Source: Hominenteromicrobium mulieris (GTDB lineage: Bacteria > Bacillota > Clostridia > Oscillospirales > Acutalibacteraceae). Taken from it: 64,000 bases of DNA. Every line of letters begins with the position of its first letter. The stretch's first letter is position 1. The DNA lies in NCBI RefSeq assembly GCF_020687165.1, contig NZ_JAJEQC010000001.1; one strand, written 5' to 3'. Under the pieces are notes generated by a model, which saw only the letters and a program-made list of their open reading frames with translations, was not told the DNA's origin and did no database searches. Made by a program: the position numbers and the translations under genes. Of this stretch, positions 8,625 to 15,406 are shown in pieces.

Positions 8625-9319
8625 TCTTAGAGCTGCACAACATTTATAAAACGTATATTCAAGGCAAAATGGAAGTGCCGGTTCTAAAAGACATCTCTCT
8701 TTCTGTGAATGAGGGAGAATATGTCGCCATCATGGGTCCGTCCGGCTCCGGCAAAACGACGCTGATGAACATCATCGGCTGCCTTGATCTGCCGACTTCA
8801 GGCACGTATGCACTTGCGGGCGAAAGTATCATCGGCAGCAGCGAATCGAAGCTTTCGGAAATTCGCCTCAACTCCATCGGCTTCGTGTTCCAGAGCTTTC
8901 ATCTTTTGCCTCGCCAGAGCGCGGCGGAAAACGTGGCGCTTCCCCTTTTATACGCAGGTGTGCCGAAAAAAGAGCGACGTGCGCGTGCCGTGCGTGCTTT
9001 AGAGCGTGTAGGTCTCGGCGACCGTGTGGATTTTAAGCCGAACCAGCTTTCCGGCGGTCAGTGCCAGCGCGTCGCGATCGCCCGCGCCATCGTCAACAAT
9101 CCGAAAATTCTTTTAGCCGATGAACCGACCGGCGCGCTCGACAGTCAGTCCGGCGCGCAGATTATGGAGCTGTTCCAGACGCTCAACGACGAGGGTGTGA
9201 CCGTTGTGATGATCACGCATGACATTGATGTGGCAAACCACGCAAAGCGTGTGCTGCATATTCGCGACGGTCAGTTTGCGGAACAGCATATCCCCGAGGA
9301 AAAGGAGGCGGAAGCATGA
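8621..9319 (+). CDS. MacB/LolD-type ABC transporter ATP-binding protein
   Basis: 232 residues: a stand-alone ATPase that powers the operon's FtsX-type permease. Walker A GPSGSGKTT (about 40-48), Q-loop in GFVFQSFHLLPR, signature LSGGQCQRVAIARAI, Walker B ILLADEPTGALD, and switch histidine in MITHD. FQSFHLL and the EPTGALDS form are typical of the MacB/LolD/FtsE group. Starts inside the stop of the upstream adaptor (ATGA) and its own stop overlaps the start of the second adaptor the same way, so all four genes are tightly coupled. Confidence 0.95.
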   Translation: MILELHNIYKTYIQGKMEVPVLKDISLSVNEGEYVAIMGPSGSGKTTLMNIIGCLDLPTSGTYALAGESIIGSSESKLSEIRLNSIGFVFQSFHLLPRQSAAENVALPLLYAGVPKKERRARAVRALERVGLGDRVDFKPNQLSGGQCQRVAIARAIVNNPKILLADEPTGALDSQSGAQIMELFQTLNDEGVTVVMITHDIDVANHAKRVLHIRDGQFAEQHIPEEKEAEA

Positions 9320-11208
9320 ATCTGCCGGCAAATTTCCCACTTAAAAAAGTCATTATCACGGTGGTCTCCGTAGTGATCGTGATCGCGCTGATCATCACCG
9401 GCGTGACGGTCGCGGTGAACGGCAAGGCGGCAAATGCCACGGTGGATGTGGAGCAGGTTTCAAATATCTCCACGCAGTATTGGGGCGACCAGTCCAGCAC
9501 CTACGGTAATGCTACAAGTGACTTTGTGCAGGAACTTTACCCCGATAAAGAAAAAGCTATTTCTAAGATTTTCGTCAAAGAGGGCGATACTGTCAAGATT
9601 GGCGATACGCTTTTGCAGTATGATACGACAAAGCTCCAGCTGAAGGTAGAGAGCAAGGAGCTTGAAGAAAAAAAGAAGAAATACGAACTGGAGCAGGCCG
9701 AAAAAGAACTTACGAAGCTCCAGAATACGGCGCCGTATGTGGAGCCGGCTATCCCGGAGCCCGAGCCGGAACCCACTCCCACGCCGGTGCCGGAATCGCA
9801 GGCGGAACTGTATACGGAGATTACAGAGCACTCGAAGCCGTTTAAAGGTGCCGGTACGGAGGAAGACCCGTATGTCTTTCTTTGCACGGAAGATGCTGTG
9901 CTGACGAAGGGCTTTCTCTTGAAGCTGCTCGGCGTGACAGACCCGCGTGCGACCCCTACCCCTACCCCCACTCCGACCCCCACACCGAGCGCAGAGCCTA
10001 CGGCACAGCCGAGTGAAGTGCCCACGGCGGCGCCGCAGCCGATGGTTACCCCCGAACCGACTGCGGAGCCCACCACAGCGCCGACGGAAGCCCCTACTCC
10101 CGCGCCGCCCATAGAACCCACGGAAGCGCCAACGGTTTCCGGTATGGCGTGGTTCAAGCAGATGACATTCACAAAAACGAATGAGACCGGCGGCGAAAGC
10201 GTACCCACGCCGGAGCCTGATTTCACATTGCCGGACGGCCCGTTTGTCGCACGCTTTGAAGTGCATGAACAGGATAACGAAAATCTGCCGCTTGTAAAGG
10301 GCTGGCAGATGGACGGCGATAAGATTTCCGCGGGCTTCTTTAATGAAGTTATCAGCGAGCCGGATGACATTCAAATGCCGGATCTCTCCTACGCCGATCC
10401 GGGCATCAGCTACGATACCGGAGGCTCCATGTATACGGCGGAAGAATTGCAGCAGATGATCGCCGATAAAAAGCAGCAGATTCAAGATTTAAAGCTGAAT
10501 GTGAAACAAGCGGCGCATGACCTTGAAAAAGCGAAGCTGGATCTTGAAAACGCTACAATAAAATCGACCGTGAACGGCGTTGTGAAGTCGCTCACAGATC
10601 TCGATACGGCGATGTCCACAAGCTCCCCGTTCCTCGTGGTTTCGGGCGGCGACGGTTTCTATATAACGGCATCCTTAAACGAGTCGCTGCTCGGCAAGGT
10701 GCATGTCGGCGACACGGTTATGGCGAGCTCTTGGGAGAACGGACAAATGTATGAGGCAGAGATTGTACAGATCTCCGATTTTCCGAATGACAATTCCAAT
10801 TATTACTATGACGGCTCCTCAAACCCAAACAGCTCCACGTACCAGTTTACAGCGCGCATTGCCGATGCGGACGGCCTGAAAAACGGCATGGGCCTTGATA
10901 TTACTTTGCAGGCGGCCTCGGATAACGCAAGCAATGCAATATATCTTTTTAAAGCGTATATTCGCAGCGATGACGGCGGCAAGTATGTTTTGAAGGTCGG
11001 CGACGATAACCGTGTGCATAAAACGTATATCAAAACCGGCAAGACGATCTACAACCAGTATCTGGAGATCAAGAGCGATACTTTGACGGAAGAAGATTAT
11101 GTGGCTTTCCCCTACGGCACTTCGGCAATTGATGGTGCCAAGGCGAACGGCATGGAAGAAAACACAGACGAAAATGACGGCATCGACGCAAGGGGGCTTG
11201 ACGCATGA
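9316..11208 (+). CDS. Second HlyD-type adaptor protein, with a large Pro/Thr-rich insertion in its coiled coil
   Basis: 630 residues, much longer than usual adaptors. Membrane segment at about 12-32; first lipoyl half KIFVKEGDTVKIGDTLLQY (about 84-103); first coiled-coil arm (104-140). Then about 230 residues are inserted: PEPEPTPTP linkers, a short folded-looking part containing GAGTEEDPYVFLC, a (PT)n tract, more Pro/Glu/Ala linkers and a second part FVARFEVHEQDN. The coil resumes at about 373 (YTAEELQQMI), followed by the second lipoyl half ATIKSTVNGVVKSL (about 413). The insertion therefore sits at the tip of the hairpin, where Gram-negative adaptors meet TolC. Preceded by GGAGG; coupled by ATGA overlaps on both sides. 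Cargo and the role of the insertion are unknown. Confidence 0.85.
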   Translation: MNLPANFPLKKVIITVVSVVIVIALIITGVTVAVNGKAANATVDVEQVSNISTQYWGDQSSTYGNATSDFVQELYPDKEKAISKIFVKEGDTVKIGDTLLQYDTTKLQLKVESKELEEKKKKYELEQAEKELTKLQNTAPYVEPAIPEPEPEPTPTPVPESQAELYTEITEHSKPFKGAGTEEDPYVFLCTEDAVLTKGFLLKLLGVTDPRATPTPTPTPTPTPSAEPTAQPSEVPTAAPQPMVTPEPTAEPTTAPTEAPTPAPPIEPTEAPTVSGMAWFKQMTFTKTNETGGESVPTPEPDFTLPDGPFVARFEVHEQDNENLPLVKGWQMDGDKISAGFFNEVISEPDDIQMPDLSYADPGISYDTGGSMYTAEELQQMIADKKQQIQDLKLNVKQAAHDLEKAKLDLENATIKSTVNGVVKSLTDLDTAMSTSSPFLVVSGGDGFYITASLNESLLGKVHVGDTVMASSWENGQMYEAEIVQISDFPNDNSNYYYDGSSNPNSSTYQFTARIADADGLKNGMGLDITLQAASDNASNAIYLFKAYIRSDDGGKYVLKVGDDNRVHKTYIKTGKTIYNQYLEIKSDTLTEEDYVAFPYGTSAIDGAKANGMEENTDENDGIDARGLDA

Positions 11209-12458
11209 TTGAAAATATCAGACTTTCATTTCAGGGAATCTGGTCGCACAAAATGCGCTCGTTCCTGACGATGCTCGGCATCATCATCGGTATCGCCTCT
11301 ATCATCTCCATCGTGTCCACCATCAAGGGCACGAATGAGCAAATCAAAAAGAACCTCATCGGCTCCGGCACAAACACGGTGCAGATTCAGCTGTATCAGG
11401 GCGATTATCAGTACGAAATGCTGTATAACGGCTTGCCGGACGGCATTCCTGTGCGTGACGAGACCACGATGGAAAAAATCAAGTCCGTAAAAAACGTGGA
11501 AGATGCGGCGTTCTATACCAGCCGCAGCGACTACAACAACTCCGTTTACTACGGCAACAACGGCATTTCCGGCTCGCAGGTCTTCGGCGTGGATAACAGC
11601 TATTTCACGACGAATGGGTTGGTGCTGAAAAGCGGTCGCACCTTTGTGGACAGTGATTTTACGGATTTCCACGCGGCAGCCATCATCGATGCCGATACGG
11701 CGGATTCGCTGTTTGACGGCGAAAACCCCATCGGAAAAACGATCGAGATCAGCAGCATTCCGTTTACGGTGGTTGGCGTTGTAGATGAAGACAGCAAGTT
11801 TGAGCCCGTCATCAACTCCATCGATGAGTATTATACGTATTACTCGGATAGCTCTGCCTCTCGTATTTTCGTGCCAAGCTCCATGTGGCCGGCGCTCTAT
11901 TCGTTCGATGAGCCGCAGAACGTGGCCATTCGCGTTTCCAATACGGAAGCCATGACGGATGCCGGCAAGGCTGTGGCGGAGATCATGAACACGAACGTAA
12001 CGAACAGCGAGATCAAGTATCAGGCACAGGATCTTTTAAAGCAGGCGCAGGACTTGCAGGATCTCAGCAGCTCCACAAATTCGCAGCTCATCTGGATTGC
12101 GAGCATCTCCCTGCTCGTCGGCGGTATCGGCGTTATGAACATCATGCTCGTTTCCGTTACGGAGCGTACGCGAGAGATCGGTCTGAAAAAAGCCATCGGC
12201 GCGAAAAAGAGCCGCATTCTGTGGCAGTTCTTAACGGAAGCCGCTGTGCTGACAAGCCTTGGCGGCATTGTGGGCGTGGGTGCCGGTATCGGTCTTGCGG
12301 CAATCATATCGCGCGTGACGTCTGCTCCGGTTGCCATCAGCGTGCCATCCATCATTATTGCCGTGGTGTTCTCCATGGTCATCGGCATCATCTTCGGGCT
12401 TCTCCCCTCCTTCAAGGCGGCAAACCTGAACCCGATCGATGCTTTGCGACATGAATAA
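11205..12458 (+). CDS. MacB-like ABC transporter permease (FtsX fold)
   Basis: 417 residues. N-terminal SFQGIWSHKMRSFLTMLGIIIGIASII is the MacB_PCD opening with membrane segment 1; a ~230-residue extracytoplasmic domain follows; then the FtsX domain with three C-terminal membrane segments, including LLVGGIGVMNIMLVSVTERTREIG and the end FKAANLNPIDALRHE, both typical of MacB/YknZ-type proteins. This type works as a mechanotransducer rather than a channel, driving extrusion or extraction of envelope substrates. Partners are the upstream ATPase and two adaptors. A strong bidirectional terminator closes the operon 16 bases later. Confidence 0.93.
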   Translation: MIENIRLSFQGIWSHKMRSFLTMLGIIIGIASIISIVSTIKGTNEQIKKNLIGSGTNTVQIQLYQGDYQYEMLYNGLPDGIPVRDETTMEKIKSVKNVEDAAFYTSRSDYNNSVYYGNNGISGSQVFGVDNSYFTTNGLVLKSGRTFVDSDFTDFHAAAIIDADTADSLFDGENPIGKTIEISSIPFTVVGVVDEDSKFEPVINSIDEYYTYYSDSSASRIFVPSSMWPALYSFDEPQNVAIRVSNTEAMTDAGKAVAEIMNTNVTNSEIKYQAQDLLKQAQDLQDLSSSTNSQLIWIASISLLVGGIGVMNIMLVSVTERTREIGLKKAIGAKKSRILWQFLTEAAVLTSLGGIVGVGAGIGLAAIISRVTSAPVAISVPSIIIAVVFSMVIGIIFGLLPSFKAANLNPIDALRHE

Positions 12459-12473
12459 AAACTAAAGATTTAT

Positions 12474-12526
12474 AAAAATGCCCGCCGGGCTTTCCGATCA
12501 CATCGGTCAGCCCGGCGGGCATTTTT
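12474..12526. terminator. Bidirectional terminator after the export operon
   Basis: AAAAATGCCCGCCGGGCT pairs with AGCCCGGCGGGCATTTTT, enclosing a small CCGAT/ATCGG helix. Serves the rightward operon and the leftward thioesterase gene. Confidence 0.92.
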
Positions 12527-12536
12527 GTGTTTTGAA

Positions 12537-12962
12537 TTACTCTGCTTTGTCCTGCTCTGCGGCCTGAAGAAATACTTCGTGCCATGCGGGAAAATGCTTC
12601 TGCATACGGATCGGCTTTAACGCGGGTGTTGTGAAGCAGTGCTGCGAAGTACCGGTGCAACTCAAAAGCCCAGTCTCCTTGCTGTGCCCCTCATACGCCA
12701 TTTCAAAGCGTACACCGTTGTAGTTTTGAATGCGCAGTGTAAGCACAAGCGTCTCATCAAAGCGAATTGGGTGCTTGTAGCTGCACGAAACATCCAGCAC
12801 GGGGATCAGAATGCCGTTATCTTCCATTTTTTTGTACGGCAATCCCATAGCGCGTAGCATCTCCAAGCGGGCTTCCTCAAACCAACGAATGTAATTCGAG
12901 TGGTGCACGATGCCCATTTGGTCGGTCTCGTAGTAATTCGCTTTGCGTTCAAAGGTGAACAT
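12537..12962 (-). CDS. YbgC/FadM-type acyl-CoA thioesterase (hot-dog fold)
   Basis: 141 residues. YYETDQMGIVHHSNYIRWFE is the 4-hydroxybenzoyl-CoA thioesterase-type active-site segment with the catalytic Asp (DQMG) near residue 15; SCSYKHPIRFDETL follows. Hydrolyses acyl-CoA thioesters in the cytosol; the preferred acyl chain cannot be told from sequence. Starts nine bases after trxA ends on the same strand, so the pair is probably one transcript ending at the shared terminator. Confidence 0.9.
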   Translation of the reverse strand: MFTFERKANYYETDQMGIVHHSNYIRWFEEARLEMLRAMGLPYKKMEDNGILIPVLDVSCSYKHPIRFDETLVLTLRIQNYNGVRFEMAYEGHSKETGLLSCTGTSQHCFTTPALKPIRMQKHFPAWHEVFLQAAEQDKAE

Positions 12963-12971
12963 GGCGCGGCC

Positions 12972-13289
12972 TCACAGGTGCATTTCGATGAGGTTTGCGT
13001 AAAAAGCCTTATCGTGTGCGCCGACTTCGGTGTGGATGGGGGCGCCGTCTTTAAAGAGGATGACGGTCGGAATGCTGGAGATGCCGTATTCGGCGGCGAT
13101 TTCCTGCGCTTCGTCAACGTCGATCTTCGCGACGACGGCCTTGCCCTCGTATTCTTCTGCAACTTCCTCAATGAACGGTGCGATCATTTTGCACGGGCCG
13201 CACCATGTTGCAAAAAAGTCTACAAGAACAAGCTTGTTATCGCGGATCAATGCGTCGAAATTTTCAGCTGTGGGATGTACGATTGCCAT
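12972..13289 (-). CDS. trxA: Thioredoxin
   Basis: 105 residues. WCGPCK active site (C30, C33) in FFATWCGPCKMIAPF; cis-proline segment GISSIPTVILF at about 70-80. Reduces disulfides of cytosolic proteins with electrons from thioredoxin reductase, which is not in this window. Ribosome binding site AAGGAGG. A TATAAT box is centred at 13318 on the minus strand but has no good -35 partner, so it may also be read from the upstream cyclophilin gene. Confidence 0.97.
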   Translation of the reverse strand: MAIVHPTAENFDALIRDNKLVLVDFFATWCGPCKMIAPFIEEVAEEYEGKAVVAKIDVDEAQEIAAEYGISSIPTVILFKDGAPIHTEVGAHDKAFYANLIEMHL

Positions 13290-13342
13290 GGAAACTTCCT
13301 CCTTAAAATGATTTGGGATTATACTAAATTTGTTTAAGAAAT

Positions 13343-14179
13343 TTATTCGTAGGGTACGATTTCTGCGGAGAGAATGGTGACGTCTTCAAGCGGCTTATCG
13401 TTCGAGTCGGTCTCAACGCCCATGATGCTGCGCACCACGTCCATGCCGTCAAATACCTGTGCGAACACGGTGTGTCCGGTACCTGCGGTGGAATATGCAC
13501 CGTCAAGGTGTGTGTTGCCGCCGTTTTTATCGTAAAGTTCTTTGTAGGCATCCGTTACTTTGTCCATATCGAGCGTGCCGCCGTACATGGAGGTGAACTT
13601 TTCCGGTGCAGATTTATAGACCTGATAATACTGGTCGTAGGTATCCCAGTCTATTTTGCCCGGTTCCGTGCAGTTTATAAAAAACTGGCTGCCGTTTGTG
13701 TTGGCACCGCTGTTTGCACAAGAGACCGCGCCGGTGATGTTGACGAGGTTTTCGTGAAATTCGTCGTCATAATTCTCACCCCAAATGCTCTCGCCGCCGG
13801 TTCCGTTGCCAAGCGGGTCACCGCCCTGAATCATGAAGTCATCGATGACGCGGTGGAAAGTGACGCCGTCATAGTAGCCGGAAAGCGCCAGAGATTTAAA
13901 GCTGTACACGGCTTTCGGTGCGGCATCCGGGAAAAAGCGCATGCGAATGGTGCCGTAGTTCGTTGTCAGCACACAAATCTCCTCGCCTTTTTCCGGCATA
14001 TCGAGCTGATAGCCGAGCTTTTCTTTGTCGGCCTTTGCCAAGGGTTTTAAGGTATCTGCCGCAACAACTTTATCCGTAGTGCCGATGACCTTTTCTGCGG
14101 CAGAAGAGGTGCTGCCGGAGCAAGCTGTGAGCAGCATGATTACGGTCAACGCCGCACACAGCAGTTTCATTTTCTTCAT
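13343..14179 (-). CDS. Cyclophilin-type peptidyl-prolyl isomerase, lipoprotein
   Basis: 278 residues. Lipoprotein signal with lipobox LLTAC (Cys20), then a Ser/Ala linker and a cyclophilin domain from about residue 65: TNYGTIRMRFFPDAAPKAV, FHRVIDDFMIQGGDP (catalytic Arg), GSQFFINC and HTVFAQVFDGMDVV. Catalyses cis/trans isomerisation of proline peptide bonds, here on the outer face of the membrane, probably helping exported proteins to fold. About 60 residues longer than minimal cyclophilins, with an insertion of Tyr/Asp/Lys-rich sequence between the FINC and HTVFAQ motifs. Own promoter TTGCAT-N17-TAAAAT upstream. Confidence 0.94.
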   Translation of the reverse strand: MKKMKLLCAALTVIMLLTACSGSTSSAAEKVIGTTDKVVAADTLKPLAKADKEKLGYQLDMPEKGEEICVLTTNYGTIRMRFFPDAAPKAVYSFKSLALSGYYDGVTFHRVIDDFMIQGGDPLGNGTGGESIWGENYDDEFHENLVNITGAVSCANSGANTNGSQFFINCTEPGKIDWDTYDQYYQVYKSAPEKFTSMYGGTLDMDKVTDAYKELYDKNGGNTHLDGAYSTAGTGHTVFAQVFDGMDVVRSIMGVETDSNDKPLEDVTILSAEIVPYE

Positions 14180-14229
14180 TTTTTCTGTTTCCTTTCTTTT
14201 GCAAAGACATACTTTGCATCTGTATATCT

Positions 14230-14258
14230 ATTTTAATATACACGGTAAAAACATGCAA
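14230..14258 (-). promoter_or_regulatory. Promoter of the cyclophilin lipoprotein gene
   Basis: Minus strand TTGCAT (14253-14258), 17-base spacer, TAAAAT (14230-14235); 50 bases upstream of the start codon. Confidence 0.62.
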
Positions 14259-14389
14259 GCCCTTTTGTTTATCTTCATGAAAAGTTCAGAAACGCATAAA
14301 TGAAAGTTTAGGTTCATATACTTCGGCGTAGTTAAGGCGCAGCCGAAAGCGTTTTTTGCGCGGCACGGCCTTAAAAAGGAGTGAAGTAC

Positions 14390-15310
14390 ATGAAATTTTA
14401 CCCGGAAGGTCATTTGATCGACAAAGCGGAAAACAAAGCCAGTATGCAGACGCCTGCCGCCCTCTCCGACGCAATGCGCGACGGAAAGATCTTAGAGGCG
14501 CGCAGTATCATCTGCGACAACGAGCACAACCTCATTGTAGATCTCAAATGTATGCGGGGCATTATCCCGCGCGAAGAAGGCGCGCTCGGCATACGCGAGG
14601 GCACCGTGCGGGACATCGCCATCATTTCACGTGTGAATAAGCCTGTGTGCTTTATCATCACGGATTTTATTCGTGATGCGTTCGGCAGGATCACAGCGGT
14701 GTTGTCGCGTCGAAAAGCACAGGAGCGCTGCATGGCAGAGTACATAGCGGGGCTTACCTGCGGCGATGTGATCCCGGTGCGCATCACGCATTTGGAGCCG
14801 TTCGGTGCGTTTGCGGATATCGGCTGCGGTATTGTTTCCCTACTGCCTATCGATGCCATTTCTGTTTCGCGCATCGACCACCCGAAGGAGCGGTTCACGG
14901 TCGGCATGGATATTCGCGCCGTGGTGCGCATGAAGGACGAGAACCGCATTACGCTCAGCCACCGCGAGCTGCTCGGCACGTGGACGGAAAACGCGGAGCG
15001 CTTTCGTGTCGGCGAAACGGTCGCAGGTATCGTGCGCAGCGTGGAAAGCTACGGCATTTTTGTGGAGCTGACCCCAAACCTTGCAGGACTTGCCGAGCTG
15101 AAAGAAAACGTCCATGCCGGACAGCAGGCCAGCGTGTTCATCAAAAGTATTCTGCCGAACCGCATGAAGGTGAAGCTCGTGCTTGTGGAATGCTTTGATT
15201 ACACCTATAAACCCGAGCCGCCTGTATATTTCTTTCAGGGCGACCATATTGATAAGTTCACGTATTCTCCGCCCGAGTGCGCAAAGCACATTGAGACGGT
15301 GTTTGCGTGA
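14390..15310 (+). CDS. S1-domain RNA-binding protein
   Basis: 306 residues. At least two S1 (OB-fold) domains are visible: about residues 115-190, with GDVIPVRITHLEPFGAFADI, and about 205-270, with GETVAGIVRSVESYGIFVEL. The N-terminal third (GKILEARSIICDNEHNLIVD) resembles a degenerate third copy. This is the short clostridial S1-like arrangement rather than a full ribosomal S1; the role is probably RNA binding or translation. The start at ATG 14390 was preferred to GTG 14381 because AAGGAG lies eight bases before it. Monocistronic, with a strong terminator after it. A TATACT box sits near 14320 but no convincing -35. Confidence 0.82.
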   Translation: MKFYPEGHLIDKAENKASMQTPAALSDAMRDGKILEARSIICDNEHNLIVDLKCMRGIIPREEGALGIREGTVRDIAIISRVNKPVCFIITDFIRDAFGRITAVLSRRKAQERCMAEYIAGLTCGDVIPVRITHLEPFGAFADIGCGIVSLLPIDAISVSRIDHPKERFTVGMDIRAVVRMKDENRITLSHRELLGTWTENAERFRVGETVAGIVRSVESYGIFVELTPNLAGLAELKENVHAGQQASVFIKSILPNRMKVKLVLVECFDYTYKPEPPVYFFQGDHIDKFTYSPPECAKHIETVFA

Positions 15311-15321
15311 TTTAGGGCAGC

Positions 15322-15368
15322 AAAAGGCGGTCTGCACGGATAATTTTCTACCCGGCAGACCGCCTTTC
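15322..15368. terminator. Bidirectional terminator between the S1-domain gene and clpC
   Basis: AAAAGGCGGTCTGC and GCAGACCGCCTTT arms separated by about 20 bases. Ends both the rightward S1-domain gene and the leftward heat-shock operon. Confidence 0.88.
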
Positions 15369-15406
15369 TATGTGCCTTTAAAGGACATTTGCCTTAACGG
15401 GTGTGA

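Noticed and set aside
9460..10485. Leftward open frames rich in Arg/Gly or Val/Gly opposite the second adaptor gene
   Set aside because: Low-complexity products of the reverse complement of the (PT)n tract.
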